64,000 nucleotides of DNA, from assembly GCA_031277795.1 (NCBI GenBank), contig JAITLQ010000004.1, positions 165,783 through 229,782 of the forward strand. The letters run 5' to 3'. This DNA comes from Arthrobacter sp. Lineage in GTDB: Bacteria; Actinomycetota; Actinomycetes; Actinomycetales; Micrococcaceae. The position numbers were made by a program, and so were the translations under genes. This document shows, in pieces, positions 49,492 through 58,249 of the stretch. Positions within the stretch are counted from its first letter, which is position 1. Each line of letters begins with the position of its first letter. The notes beneath the pieces are model-generated. The model searched no databases. It saw only the letters and a program-made list of their open reading frames with translations, and had not been told where the DNA came from.

Positions 49492-50654
49492 GAGGTGGCT
49501 CCGTTGCGGGGGGTAGCGATGAGGGAGGTCATGAGGGACTCGAGGGCGAGCAGCGCCTGCACATTGCCGATGATGCGCCGGCGCGCCACCCCGATGGCGT
49601 CGATGGCAGCCAGCGAATGCGCCGCCGAGGTGCCGGCGGCGTAGCGCCGCAGCGGCTCGCCAAGGTGCGCGTTGACGAGCTCCTGCTGGGTGTCCAGCTG
49701 CAGCGTCAGCGCGTCGCGGAAGAAGGTCGTCAGGTCGATGAGCGCGCGGTCGATCGCGTCCGTGGTCCCGCGCCGGGCCCGGCGCTTGGCGGCGTCGGCC
49801 AAGGCCTTGAAGTGGCTGCGCAGCTGCGGGGGGATCGTTTCCTCCGCGCTCAGCCCCAGCTGCGTGCGCAGGCGCGCCTCGTCGAGCTGTTCGCGCGAGG
49901 CCGCCTCCGACTCGGCCTCGGCCGTGGTGAGTTCAAGGAAGCGAGCGGCCGCCTCCATCGCGGCGGAGAGCGAGAGCACACGCAAGGGCAGGGCGACGAC
50001 CTGTTCGCGGCGCTGCCTGGCCCCCTCGTCGCGCGCGAGCCGCCTGGCGACCCCGATGTGCCCCTGCGACACGCGCGCCGCAAAGGCCGCTTGCTCGGGG
50101 GTGAGGCCGTCGCGGCGGACCAGCAGCTCGGTGACCGAGGCGGTGTCCGGCACGCGCAGGCTCACGCCTCGGCAGCGGGAACGGATGGTGACGAGCACGT
50201 CGGCGGGGGAGGGGGCGCACAGGATCCACACGGTGTGCGGCGGCGGCTCCTCGATCGCCTTGAGCAGCACGTTGGTGGTGCGCTCGGTCATGCGGTCGGC
50301 GTCCTCGATGACGATGATCCGCCACGTGCCGGTGGAGGGCTTGTCCTGGGCCTTGCCGATGAGCTCGCGGACGTCGGCGATCGCGTAGCTGACGTTCTCC
50401 GTGCTGATCATCGCCACATCGGGGTGCGCTCCGGCGAGGACCAAACGGCACGCCTCGCAGGCGCCGCAACCGCGGGGCTGCCCGGCGGGCGCCTGGCACT
50501 CGAGGGCGGCGGCAAAGGCGCGGGCCGCGTTGCTGCGCCCGGAGCCCGGGGGACCGGTGAAGAGCCACGCGTGGGTGGGGGCACCCTCCTGCGCGGTCTT
50601 GGACAGGGCGGCGACCGTCCCGGCCTGGCCCGGCAGGTCGTCCCAGACGCTCAT
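49488..50654 (-). CDS. holB: DNA polymerase III clamp-loader subunit delta'
   Basis: 388 residues from ATG 50654, overlapping the tmk stop by 4 bp. AAA+ fold of the clamp loader that puts the sliding clamp on DNA. The P-loop reads GPPGSGRSN (34-42), with Arg40 where a Lys would be; delta' does not hydrolyse ATP, so this fits. Zinc module C53, C63, C66 and C69 (CGACEAC). The sensor-1 region reads AIEEPPPHTVWIL, and SRC is in place (IRSRCR). Gene pair tmk-holB is conserved across actinobacteria and beyond. Confidence 0.95.
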   Translation of the reverse strand: MSVWDDLPGQAGTVAALSKTAQEGAPTHAWLFTGPPGSGRSNAARAFAAALECQAPAGQPRGCGACEACRLVLAGAHPDVAMISTENVSYAIADVRELIGKAQDKPSTGTWRIIVIEDADRMTERTTNVLLKAIEEPPPHTVWILCAPSPADVLVTIRSRCRGVSLRVPDTASVTELLVRRDGLTPEQAAFAARVSQGHIGVARRLARDEGARQRREQVVALPLRVLSLSAAMEAAARFLELTTAEAESEAASREQLDEARLRTQLGLSAEETIPPQLRSHFKALADAAKRRARRGTTDAIDRALIDLTTFFRDALTLQLDTQQELVNAHLGEPLRRYAAGTSAAHSLAAIDAIGVARRRIIGNVQALLALESLMTSLIATPRNGATS

Positions 50655-51340
50655 CGGGCGCCTCCCGCGGCCCTGGCGCGGCGCAGGGCCGTCACCTCGG
50701 CGGTGATGCGGGCGGTGATCTCCTCCTGGGGCAGCGTGGCGTCGATGACAACAAAGCGCTCCGGAGCCGCCGCAGCGAGCTGCAGGAAGGCCTCGCGGAT
50801 GGAGGCATGCCACGCATCCGGCTCCGACTCGAGCCGGTCCTCGTCGCGCTGCCCCGCCGTGCGCCGCGCGCGGCCGGCCTCGGGGGAGATGTCAAGCAGG
50901 AAGGTGAGGTCCGGGGCGAGGCCTCCCGTGGCGAAGCGGTTGAGGTCCGCCACCTCTCCGAGGCCCAGCTCGCGGCCGAAGCCTTGGTAGGCCAGGGAGG
51001 AGTCGACAAAGCGGTCGCACACCACGACGTCGCCGCGGCGCAGCGCCGGGCGAATCACCTGGTCAACGTGGGAGGCCCGCGCCGTCGCGTAAAGCAGGGC
51101 CTCCGTGCGGGCATCGATGGGCCCGTGCCCGTGCTCGAGCACCAAGGAGCGCAGGGTCTCCGCGAGCGGCGTGCCCCCGGGCTCCCGCGTGCGCACCACG
51201 CGTTCCCCGGCCCCCACGAGGGCCGCGGTGAGGCGGGCCGCTTGCGTGGACTTGCCTGAGCCGTCGCCGCCCTCGAAGGTCACGAAGAGGCCGGGGCCAG
51301 ATTCGGGTGCGGTGGGGGTGGCTGTCGGGAAAGAACTCAC
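50651..51340 (-). CDS. tmk: Thymidylate kinase
   Basis: 229 residues from a GTG at 51340: TACGCT lies 6 nt upstream and GGGGAG touches the start, so a leaderless start is likely; longer frames lack support. Phosphorylates dTMP to dTDP. P-loop FEGGDGSGKST (Lys30), the DR motif in VVCDRFVDSSLAYQG, TREPGGTPLAE for nucleotide binding, and the LID-region TAGQRDEDRLE. First gene of the tmk-holB-peptidase unit, divergent from metB with 55 nt between the starts. Confidence 0.95.
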   Translation of the reverse strand: MSSFPTATPTAPESGPGLFVTFEGGDGSGKSTQAARLTAALVGAGERVVRTREPGGTPLAETLRSLVLEHGHGPIDARTEALLYATARASHVDQVIRPALRRGDVVVCDRFVDSSLAYQGFGRELGLGEVADLNRFATGGLAPDLTFLLDISPEAGRARRTAGQRDEDRLESEPDAWHASIREAFLQLAAAAPERFVVIDATLPQEEITARITAEVTALRRARAAGGAR

Positions 51341-51395
51341 CTCCCCAGCGTAACGGGCCACCCCGCGCGTCGAACCCGGTCCTAGGCTGGGGCCC

Positions 51396-52556
51396 ATGAG
51401 CTCTGCCGACGCTTCCTCCCTGCACCCGAGCACCGCCGTGGTGGCGCTGTGCCGCCCCGAACGCGAGGCGGACGCCCCGCTGAATCCGCCCATCGTGCTC
51501 TCCTCCACCTTCGTGGGCGACGGCGCGCCGGCGCCGGGGGAGCGCGTCTACGCCCGCTACACGAACCCCAGCTGGGAGCCGCTCGAGCAGGCCATCGCCG
51601 AGCTGGAGGGCTCCGACCTCCCCGGCCTGGCCTACGCCTCCGGCATGGCCGCCGTGACGGCGGCGTTCTCGCTCGTGCCCATCGGCGGCACCGTGGTGAT
51701 TCCGGCCTCGGCCTACAACGGCACGGTGGGTCTCGCCAGGACGTTGGCGGAGGACGGCGCGCTGAGCGTGCGCGAGGTGAACCCCTCGGACACCGAGGCC
51801 GTCATCGCGGCGCTCCCCGGCGCCGATCTGCTCTGGCTGGAGTCGCCCACCAACCCGCTCCTGGACATCGCCGACGTCCCGGCGCTCGCCGCCGCCGCCA
51901 AGGAGCACGGCGTGCTCGTGGTGGTGGACAACACCTTCAGTACCCCGCTGCGCCAGCGCCCGCTCTCGGTGGGCGCCGACGTGGTGGTGCACTCGGCCAC
52001 CAAGTTCATCGCGGGCCATTCGGACGTCCTCATGGGCCTCGTGGTCGTGGCCGACGCCGCGCTGCGCGCCAAGCTGGCCTCCCGCCGCACGCTGGCCGGT
52101 TCGGTGCCCGGTCCCTTCGAGGCCTGGCTCGCCCTGCGCGGCCTGCGCACCATGGCCCTGCGCCTCGACCGGGCCGAGGCCACCGCCGGCGAGCTGGCCC
52201 GTCGCCTCGAGGCGGAGGCGACCCTGTCGCTGGTCCGCTACCCGGGCCTGGCCTCGCACCCGCATCACGCCCGCGCCGCGGCGCAGATGAGCGGCTTCGG
52301 CGCCGTGATCTCCATCGAGTTCGAGGGCGGGGAGGACGCCGCGGTGCGCTTCGTCCGCGGCCTCGACCTGTTTACCCCGGCGACGAGCCTGGGCGGGGTG
52401 GAATCCCTCGTGGAGCGCCGCCGCCGGCACCCAGGCGAGCCGACGGCCGTGCCCGTGAGCCTCGTCCGCCTGAGCATCGGCATCGAGCACGTCGAGGATC
52501 TGTGGGCGGATCTGCAGCGCGGCCTGCGCGCCGCCGAGGCAGTGGCCGGGCACTAG
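51396..52556 (+). CDS. metB: Cystathionine gamma-synthase/lyase-family PLP enzyme
   Basis: 386 residues. Cys/Met-metabolism PLP family: YARYTNPSWEPLEQAIAELEG, PLP-phosphate region ASGMAAVTAA, Asp in VVVDNTFSTP and Schiff-base Lys203 in HSATKFIAGHSD, followed by the substrate-carboxylate RLSIGIEHVEDL segment. It joins a homoserine ester with cysteine to cystathionine, or cleaves such compounds; sequence alone does not separate synthase from lyase. TAGGCT lies 7 nt before the ATG. Confidence 0.88.
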   Translation: MSSADASSLHPSTAVVALCRPEREADAPLNPPIVLSSTFVGDGAPAPGERVYARYTNPSWEPLEQAIAELEGSDLPGLAYASGMAAVTAAFSLVPIGGTVVIPASAYNGTVGLARTLAEDGALSVREVNPSDTEAVIAALPGADLLWLESPTNPLLDIADVPALAAAAKEHGVLVVVDNTFSTPLRQRPLSVGADVVVHSATKFIAGHSDVLMGLVVVADAALRAKLASRRTLAGSVPGPFEAWLALRGLRTMALRLDRAEATAGELARRLEAEATLSLVRYPGLASHPHHARAAAQMSGFGAVISIEFEGGEDAAVRFVRGLDLFTPATSLGGVESLVERRRRHPGEPTAVPVSLVRLSIGIEHVEDLWADLQRGLRAAEAVAGH

Positions 52557-52569
52557 TTAGACTGCCGGT

Positions 52570-52872
52570 ATGTATGTTGCGCTCGTGGCCACGCAGTGGC
52601 TCTACCTGGCCATCGCGGTCGTGGTCGCCGTGCTCTGCGTGTGGGCCTTCGTGGACTGCGTTCGCCGCCCCGCCGCCAATTTCACGTCCACGGGCAAGCT
52701 GAGCAAGCCGGCCTGGATGGGCATCACCGGCATCGCCGCGATCGTATCGGTGATCGGCGTGGTCTTCCTCGCCCCGAGCACCTTCTTCATGATCGCCGCC
52801 GCGGTGGCCGCCGGCGTCTACCTCGCCGACGTCAAGCCCGCCGTCTCTGGCAAGGGCACCAGCTGGTACTGA
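52570..52872 (+). CDS. DUF2516 family small membrane protein
   Basis: 100 residues, three hydrophobic segments (about 8-28, 49-67 and 69-85). The pattern WAFVDCVRRPAANFTSTGKLSKPAWMGI is typical of the actinobacterial DUF2516 family, whose role is unknown. TAGACT lies 6 nt before the ATG, so it has its own leaderless start although metB ends 13 nt upstream. Confidence 0.9.
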   Translation: MYVALVATQWLYLAIAVVVAVLCVWAFVDCVRRPAANFTSTGKLSKPAWMGITGIAAIVSVIGVVFLAPSTFFMIAAAVAAGVYLADVKPAVSGKGTSWY

Positions 52873-52888
52873 GCGCTTCATCCTCCGC

Positions 52889-52927
52889 AGGAAGGGGCCA
52901 CGCCGGGTTTCGGCGTGGCCCCTTCCT
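52889..52927 (+). terminator. Terminator after the DUF2516 gene
   Basis: Perfect 17-bp stem (aggaaggggccacgccg and its complement) with a 5-nt loop. Confidence 0.9.
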
Positions 52928-53019
52928 GCGTCGGGGAGCGTGAGGCGGCCACCCTGCACGACGGCGCCCGCGCGCCCCCGTGCCGCGGCGCGCGGCAAGC
53001 GCGGAAAACGGGGACGCGC

Positions 53020-53835
53020 CTATGCGCCGGACGGCGCCACGGCGTCCCAGGCGAGGGTCAGCTCGCCCTGGCGCCAGTGGTGATCGTCGCCGAGGACGGC
53101 CCACCCGCCCTCGCGCAGACGGCGGGCCATGAAGCGCCAGCGCTGGCGCAGCCCGAATGGGGCAACGGCCGTGGAAGCGGCCCACTCGGCGTCCATGGCC
53201 TTGAAGAGCGCATGCACCTTCTCGCCAGGAACGTTGCGGTGGATGAGGGCCTTGGGCAGCCGCTCCGCCAGGTCGGAGGGCGCCCCGAGCGAGGCGAGCT
53301 GCGTGGCGAGGGTGAGGGTTCGCGGGCCGGAGGCATCGAGGGCGACCCATGCGGCGCGTCGGCCCAGCTCGTCACACGTGCCCTCGATGACCACGCCGCC
53401 GGGGGCCAGCCGCGAGCGCAACAGCCCCCAGATCTGGGCGACGTCGTCCTCCTGATACTGGCGCAGCACATTGAAGAGGCGGATCACCTGGGGGCGCTGC
53501 GGCGTGGGCACCTCGAACCCGCCGTGGGCAAAGTCGAGGCCGTCGCGGGCGGCGCTCCGGGCCTCGGCCACGCGGGCCGGATCGATCTCGAGGCCCGTCA
53601 CACGGGCGGCCGGGTTGAGCCCGCGCACGCGCTCGAACATCTCCACCGTGGTGACTGGCGCGGCGCCGAAGCCGAGGTCAACCAGGAGGGGCGAGCCGTG
53701 GCGCAGTAACGACGCGTGCGAGGCGAGCAGCCAGCGGTCAACGCGGCGCATCCGCTGGGAGTGGGTGGTGCCGCGGGTGGGGTTGCCCTGGGGGCCATGC
53801 GTTCCAGCGCTGTACCCCTTCGCCTTTTGCACCAC
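53020..53835 (-). CDS. Class I SAM-dependent methyltransferase
   Basis: 271 residues from the first of two adjacent GTG codons; TAGACT lies 7 nt upstream (leaderless). SAM-binding core: LLVDLGFGAAPVTTVEMF (motif I, form GFGAxP instead of GxGxG), VTGLEIDPARV (acidic end of strand 2) and DLAFAHGG-like strand 3 (LDFAHGGFE). The C-terminal part has many Trp and Arg. The substrate is unknown. Divergent from gpmA, with the two -10 boxes only 40 bp apart. Confidence 0.85.
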   Translation of the reverse strand: MVQKAKGYSAGTHGPQGNPTRGTTHSQRMRRVDRWLLASHASLLRHGSPLLVDLGFGAAPVTTVEMFERVRGLNPAARVTGLEIDPARVAEARSAARDGLDFAHGGFEVPTPQRPQVIRLFNVLRQYQEDDVAQIWGLLRSRLAPGGVVIEGTCDELGRRAAWVALDASGPRTLTLATQLASLGAPSDLAERLPKALIHRNVPGEKVHALFKAMDAEWAASTAVAPFGLRQRWRFMARRLREGGWAVLGDDHHWRQGELTLAWDAVAPSGA

Positions 53836-53842
53836 GGCGGAC

Positions 53843-53848
53843 AGTCTA
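53843..53848 (-). promoter_or_regulatory. -10 box TAGACT of the methyltransferase gene
   Basis: TAGACT followed by 7 nt and GTG; leaderless type. Confidence 0.6.
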
Positions 53849-53887
53849 ATCCCGCGTCACGTGGGCCCGGGCGGCGGGTGCACTGAA

Positions 53888-53893
53888 TAGACT
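53888..53893 (+). promoter_or_regulatory. -10 box TAGACT of gpmA
   Basis: TAGACT, 6 nt, then the ATG at 53900. The intervening GGGGG could also serve as a weak ribosome site. Confidence 0.6.
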
Positions 53894-53899
53894 GGGGGC

Positions 53900-54646
53900 A
53901 TGACCCACACGCTGATCCTGCTCCGCCACGGCCAGAGCGAATGGAACCAGAAGAACCTGTTCACCGGTTGGGTGGACGTGAAGCTGACGGAGCAGGGACG
54001 CGAGGAGGCCCGCCGCGGCGGCGCCATGCTGCGCGAGTCCGGCATCCTGCCCGACGTCCTGCACACCTCCCTGCTCTCCCGCGCGATCCTCACCGCCAAC
54101 CTGGCGCTCGAGGAGGCGGACCGCCTCTGGATCCCCGTGGATCGCAGCTGGCGCCTGAACGAGCGCCACTACGGTGCGCTGCAGGGCAAGGACAAGACGC
54201 AGGTGCGCGACGAGTTCGGCGAGGACCAGTTCATGGTGTGGCGCCGCTCCTACGACGTGCCGCCGCCGGCCCTGGCCGACGACGACCAGTACTCGCAGAT
54301 CGGCGATCCCCGCTACGCCGCGCTGGGCGACGAGGCCCCCCGCACCGAGTGCCTCAAGGACGTCCTCGAGCGCATGCTCCCGTACTGGGAGGGCTCCATC
54401 AAGGAGGATCTGCGCCAGGGCAAGACGGTCCTGGTCACGGCCCACGGCAACTCGCTGCGCGCCCTGGTCAAGCACCTCGATGGCATCTCCGACGAGGACA
54501 TCGCCGCGCTGAACATCCCCACGGGCATCCCGCTCGTGTACGAGCTGGACGAGAACTTCCAGCCCACCGTCCCGGGTGGTCGCTACCTGGACCCGGAGGC
54601 CGCCGCCGCCAACGCCGCGGCCGTCGCCAACCAGGGCAAGGCCTGA
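53900..54646 (+). CDS. gpmA: 2,3-bisphosphoglycerate-dependent phosphoglycerate mutase
   Basis: 248 residues, the standard length. Interconverts 3- and 2-phosphoglycerate in glycolysis and gluconeogenesis. [10 protein letters not shown] holds the phosphohistidine His10; [27 protein letters not shown] (the loop for the bisphosphoglycerate form) and [17 protein letters not shown] (second catalytic His) follow. Single-gene unit; two strong hairpins lie downstream. Confidence 0.97.
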   Translation: MTHTLILLRHGQSEWNQKNLFTGWVDVKLTEQGREEARRGGAMLRESGILPDVLHTSLLSRAILTANLALEEADRLWIPVDRSWRLNERHYGALQGKDKTQVRDEFGEDQFMVWRRSYDVPPPALADDDQYSQIGDPRYAALGDEAPRTECLKDVLERMLPYWEGSIKEDLRQGKTVLVTAHGNSLRALVKHLDGISDEDIAALNIPTGIPLVYELDENFQPTVPGGRYLDPEAAAANAAAVANQGKA

Positions 54647-54652
54647 GCACGC

Positions 54653-54689
54653 TGCCCGACGCCGGGTGGTGACCACCCGGCGTCGGGCA
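54653..54689. repeat. Inverted pair of the GCCCGACGCCGGGTGG element (18-bp stem, 1-nt centre)
   Basis: tgcccgacgccgggtggt and its exact complement separated by a single G. It starts 6 nt after the gpmA stop codon. Confidence 0.8.
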
Positions 54690-54692
54690 CCA

Positions 54693-54735
54693 GCGCAGAA
54701 GGGCGGCACCCCCACGGGGTGCCGCCCTTCTGCGC
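54693..54735. terminator. Bidirectional terminator between gpmA and phoU
   Basis: Perfect 20-bp stem (54693-54712 with 54716-54735) with a CAC loop, 11 nt beyond the phoU stop on the other strand. Confidence 0.85.
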
Positions 54736-54746
54736 GTGCGAGGAGA

Positions 54747-55418
54747 TCAGTCGATCGGCAGCTCGGCGTTGAGGCCGGGCTCCCACTCGCCCGTGACGAG
54801 GTACGTGATCTTGCGCGCCACCGAGACGCCGTGATCGCCGAAGCGCTCGAGGTAACGGCTCGTCAGGGTGGTGTCGGCCGTGGTCGGGGCCGACTCGCTC
54901 CACTCCGGCGTGGCCACGATGCGGAAGATCGAGGCGTGCAGATCGTCGATCTGGTTGTTGGCCTCGATGATGCGGCGAGCCACGGTGAGGTCGCGCGTCT
55001 CCAACAGCTCGCCCAGGTCGCGGGCGATCGCCAGATCCAGGCGGGCCATCTCGGAGAACGTCGGCAGGACGCTGGCCGGGACCGCCTTCTCCGGGAAGCG
55101 CAGGCGCGCCAGCTGTGCCAGGTGCCTGGCCAGATCGCCCATGCGCTCGAGCGAGGCGGACATGCGCAACGAGCCAACGATCATGCGCAGATCGGAGGCA
55201 ACAGGCCCCTGCAGCGCCAGCACGTCGATGGCCCGCTCATCGAGCTGGTTCTGCTTGAAATCGATGCGGGCATCGGCGGCGATGACCTCCTGGGCCAGCT
55301 CGGTGTCTGCCGTCGTGAACGACTCCCAGGCGCGCTCGAAGGCGTCCGCCACGAGCGACGTCATCTCCGCGAGATCCTGACCAATGGTCTGCAACTCGGC
55401 CTGAAAAACCTTGCGCAC
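54747..55418 (-). CDS. phoU: Phosphate transport regulator PhoU
   Basis: 223 residues from a GTG. Two PhoU repeats of three-helix bundles, with the metal-site patterns VADAFERAWES/DARIDFKQNQLDERAID in the first and RRIIEANNQIDDLHASIF/YLERFGDHGVSVARKI in the second. Links the phosphate transporter to the sensor kinase and dampens the Pho response when phosphate is plentiful. It diverges from senX3-regX3, and the PHO box lies between, so RegX3 probably regulates both directions. Confidence 0.96.
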   Translation of the reverse strand: MRKVFQAELQTIGQDLAEMTSLVADAFERAWESFTTADTELAQEVIAADARIDFKQNQLDERAIDVLALQGPVASDLRMIVGSLRMSASLERMGDLARHLAQLARLRFPEKAVPASVLPTFSEMARLDLAIARDLGELLETRDLTVARRIIEANNQIDDLHASIFRIVATPEWSESAPTTADTTLTSRYLERFGDHGVSVARKITYLVTGEWEPGLNAELPID

Positions 55419-55494
55419 GCGCGCGTCCTTTCGTTGTCAGCTGCGTCGAATCCGGGCACACGCCCGCTCGACGTCGACCACTCTCACAGGGGCA

Positions 55495-55534
55495 GGTGAA
55501 GGAGAGGAAGGGGCTGGGTGAACATCAGGTGAAC
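55495..55534. promoter_or_regulatory. PHO box: 11-bp phased repeats of GGTGAAC
   Basis: GGTGAAC at 55517 and 55528 (on the opposite strand GTTCACC-N4-GTTCACC), with GGTGAAG at 55495 and GGAAGGG at 55506 in the same 11-bp phase. This equals the actinobacterial PhoP/RegX3 PHO-box type. It lies 50-100 nt before senX3 and about 77 nt before phoU. Confidence 0.85.
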
Positions 55535-55583
55535 GGGCCGCTCACGGCGCCACGGCGGGCCAAAAGCCCCTTGCGGGTCTGGT

Positions 55584-55589
55584 TAGGCT
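55584..55589 (+). promoter_or_regulatory. -10 box TAGGCT of senX3
   Basis: TAGGCT followed by 7 nt and the GTG start; the PHO box is placed for an activator upstream. Confidence 0.6.
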
Positions 55590-55596
55590 AGCGGTT

Positions 55597-56793
55597 GTGG
55601 ACCTGCATCTGATCACGGCCGTGGTGGCCGGAGTGTTCGGCCTCGCCCTCGGCGTGGCCGGTCTTGCCGCGTACCGCCACACCCGTGCCGGCCGGGTGCT
55701 CGCCCTACCGGACGAGGAACCGGAGCTTCCCGCCGGCGCCGCCGATGTGCTCTCGGTGATCGGCCGCGCGTTTGTCCTTGTGGACGACGTGGACGGGGTG
55801 GTGCGGGCCAACCCCTCCGCCTACGCCTACGGGCTCGTGCGCGGGCATTCCCTGGTGCACCAGGAGCTCTCGCAACTCGTGCGGCGCGTGCGCGCCGACG
55901 GGGTGATCGAGGAGGGCGAGTTCGATCTGGCCCGCGGCCCCGTGGGCCAGGGCTCCATCGTGGTGCACGTGCGGGCGGCGCCGCTGGGCGGCGAACACAT
56001 CCTGCTGCTCGCTGACGATCGCACGGAGTTCACCCGCACCGCCGCCATGCGCAACGACTTCGTCGCCAACGTGTCCCACGAGCTCAAGACGCCGGTGGGC
56101 GCCGTCTCCCTCCTCGCCGAAGCGATCGACGACGCGGCGGAGGACCCCGCCGCGGTGCACCGCTTCGCCGGGCGCCTCGAGAAGGAATCGAAGCGTCTCG
56201 CCGCGCTGGTGCAGGACATCATCGAGCTCTCGCGCCTGCAGGGCACCGACGTGGTGGTCAAGGGAAAGCCGGTCGATGTGCGCGAGCTGCTGGACGAGGC
56301 GGTCGATCGGACCTCCATCATCGCCGGCGAGCGGCAGGTCCGCGTGGGCGTCGGTGGGGCGGAGGAGGCCTGGGTCTACGGCGACGGCGACCTGCTCATG
56401 ACGGCCTTCCGCAATCTCATCGACAACGCGATCCGCTACTCGCCGGCCAACACCACGGTCGGTGTGGGGCTGCGCAGCCGCGACGGGCTTGTGACGGTCT
56501 CCGTCACCGATCAGGGCCCGGGCATCGCACCGGAGGAGCAGGAGCGCGTGTTTGAGCGCTTCTACCGCGTCGACGCGGCGCGCGCCCGCGCCACGGGAGG
56601 CACCGGCCTCGGCCTGAGCATCGTCAAGCACGTCGTGGCCAACCACGGCGGCGAGGTCACGCTGTGGTCCCAGCCCGGGCAGGGCTCCACCTTTACCGTC
56701 CGTCTCCCCGAGATCGAGGAGCGGGAGGACGACCGCGAGGTCGTCGCATCGAGGACCGGCGGCGCCGCCGCCGGGGAAAGTGAGCAACGTTGA
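55597..56793 (+). CDS. senX3: Sensor histidine kinase SenX3
   Basis: 398 residues from a GTG at 55597. One N-terminal membrane segment (about 5-25), a PAS-like region (about 50-145), HisKA with NVSHELKTPVGAVSL (His161) and the ATPase domain with NLIDNAIRYSP, TDQGPGI, FERFYRVD and GGTGLGLSIVKHVVANHGG. Senses phosphate limitation through the Pst/PhoU complex and phosphorylates RegX3. Its stop codon overlaps the regX3 start. PHO box and -10 box lie upstream. Confidence 0.95.
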   Translation: MDLHLITAVVAGVFGLALGVAGLAAYRHTRAGRVLALPDEEPELPAGAADVLSVIGRAFVLVDDVDGVVRANPSAYAYGLVRGHSLVHQELSQLVRRVRADGVIEEGEFDLARGPVGQGSIVVHVRAAPLGGEHILLLADDRTEFTRTAAMRNDFVANVSHELKTPVGAVSLLAEAIDDAAEDPAAVHRFAGRLEKESKRLAALVQDIIELSRLQGTDVVVKGKPVDVRELLDEAVDRTSIIAGERQVRVGVGGAEEAWVYGDGDLLMTAFRNLIDNAIRYSPANTTVGVGLRSRDGLVTVSVTDQGPGIAPEEQERVFERFYRVDAARARATGGTGLGLSIVKHVVANHGGEVTLWSQPGQGSTFTVRLPEIEEREDDREVVASRTGGAAAGESEQR

Positions 56794-57470
56794 CACGCAT
56801 CCTGGTCGTGGAGGACGAAGAGTCCCTGAGCGATCCGCTGCAGTACCTGCTGCAGCGTGAGGGCTTCGACGTGGACGTGGTGGCCGATGGCGAGGAGGCG
56901 GTGCGGCACTTCGACCTGCACGGCGCCGACCTGGTGCTGCTTGACCTCATGCTGCCCGGCCTGCCGGGGACCGAGGTGTGCCGCCAGGTGAGGGCCCGCT
57001 CCAACGTCCCCGTCATCATGCTGACGGCCAAGGACTCGGAGATCGACAAGGTGGTCGGCCTCGAGCTCGGGGCGGACGACTACGTGACCAAGCCGTACTC
57101 CGCCCGCGAGCTCGTGGCGCGCATCCGCGCCGTCCTGCGCCGCCAGGGCGAGCCGGAGGAACTCGTGAGCGCCACGGTCGAGGCCGGGCCGGTGCGCATG
57201 GACGTGGAACGCCACGTCGTGACGGTGGCGGGGGAACGCGTTGCCCTGCCGTTGAAGGAGTTCGAGCTCCTCGAGATGCTCCTGCGCAACGCCGGCCGCG
57301 TCATGACCCGCGGGCAGCTCATCGACCGTGTGTGGGGCTCCGACTACGTGGGCGACACCAAGACGCTCGACGTGCACGTCAAGCGCCTGCGCTCCAAGAT
57401 CGAGGCCGACCCGGCCCGCCCCGCGCACCTCGTGACGGTGCGCGGCCTCGGCTACAAGTTCGAGGGCTGA
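56790..57470 (+). CDS. regX3: Response regulator RegX3 (PhoP/PhoB type)
   Basis: 226 residues from a TTG whose bases overlap the senX3 stop (TTGA). Receiver with EDEE (8-11), phosphoacceptor Asp52 (LLDLMLPG), Thr79 and Lys101 (DYVTKPY); winged-helix domain with LPLKEFELLEMLL, RGQLIDRVWG, LDVHVKRLRSKIE and VRGLGYKFEG. Controls phosphate-starvation genes by binding PHO boxes such as the one 1.3 kb upstream. Confidence 0.96.
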   Translation: MTRILVVEDEESLSDPLQYLLQREGFDVDVVADGEEAVRHFDLHGADLVLLDLMLPGLPGTEVCRQVRARSNVPVIMLTAKDSEIDKVVGLELGADDYVTKPYSARELVARIRAVLRRQGEPEELVSATVEAGPVRMDVERHVVTVAGERVALPLKEFELLEMLLRNAGRVMTRGQLIDRVWGSDYVGDTKTLDVHVKRLRSKIEADPARPAHLVTVRGLGYKFEG

Positions 57471-57485
57471 CGCCAGCTGTCCCGT

Positions 57486-57538
57486 GCCCGACGGCGGGTG
57501 CCCACCTCCCAGCCGGAGGCGGGCACCCGCCGTCGGGC
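57486..57538. repeat. Inverted pair of the GCCCGACGGCGGGTG element
   Basis: gcccgacggcgggtgccc (57486-57503) and its exact complement (57521-57538), 15 nt after regX3. Same element as at 54653 but with the other central base and a longer loop. Confidence 0.75.
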
Positions 57539-57636
57539 CTTGAGCGAGGCGGCGCCGAGGGCACTGGCCCCGGCGCGCTCCGGCCCGGAGCGCCGGGGCC
57601 ACCCGTGACGGCCGGGTCGGCCGAGCCGACCCCGGG

Positions 57637-57679
57637 ACGGCGAAGGGCCCCCACCGTGACGGTGGGGGCCCTTCGCCGT
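57637..57679. terminator. Bidirectional terminator between regX3 and the LpqE-like gene
   Basis: Perfect 19-bp stem (acggcgaagggcccccacc and its complement) around GTGAC, close to the lipoprotein gene stop on the other strand. Confidence 0.85.
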
Positions 57680-57694
57680 GCCGGGCGGGTCGAG

Positions 57695-58249
57695 TCAGTG
57701 AGACTCGGCGGACTCGCTGGGCTTGAGGTGATCGGTGTTGGACTCGTCGAAGCCGCCCGGAACGTAGGGGGCGTACTCCTTCAGGGTGCCGTCCACGACC
57801 GGGACGTTCACGGTCTTGGCCGCGTCGCTACCCGTGGTGACCTCGACCTTGAGGTTCAGGCCGGGGGTGGTGGTCTTGTCCAGGCCGGCGTCCGGGCCGG
57901 AGCCCGGGATGGTGAACTGCTCGGCGTACTGCTCGTCCTGCAGGTTGATGCTGGCCTTGGCCTTCACCGGGAGGGTGATGGTCTTGCCGCCCGCGGTGAT
58001 GCTCAGCTGCGAATCCTTGGAGGATTCGTTGGAGACCTGGCCGATGAACCGGGCGGGGTGCTCGGCGCCGTTGGTCACGAGCAGGAGGTTGCGGACCTGC
58101 ACCTCGGTGCCCCAGATGCCGATGCCATCGGAGGCGTCGTAGTGGATGGTGGTGGCCTGCTCATTGATGGCGCCACAACCGGACGCGCCAAGGGCCAGGA
58201 CGGCCAGTGCTGCGGCGGCTGCAGCCTGACGGGCGCGGAACTTCTTCAC
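57695..58249 (-). CDS. LpqE-like lipoprotein
   Basis: 184 residues from a GTG with GAGGAG 8 nt upstream. Lipoprotein signal: KKFRARQ, hydrophobic Ala/Leu core, lipobox GASGC with the lipidated Cys at residue 25. The mature part is a single beta-rich domain (VQVRNLLLVTNG, ARFIGQVSNES, TITLPVKAKASINLQ) resembling an Ig-like fold. The position directly opposite carD-ispD-ispF-cysS matches LpqE in Mycobacterium tuberculosis. A role in copper handling has been suggested for LpqE-type proteins in Corynebacteriales; not visible here. Confidence 0.75.
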   Translation of the reverse strand: MKKFRARQAAAAAALAVLALGASGCGAINEQATTIHYDASDGIGIWGTEVQVRNLLLVTNGAEHPARFIGQVSNESSKDSQLSITAGGKTITLPVKAKASINLQDEQYAEQFTIPGSGPDAGLDKTTTPGLNLKVEVTTGSDAAKTVNVPVVDGTLKEYAPYVPGGFDESNTDHLKPSESAESH

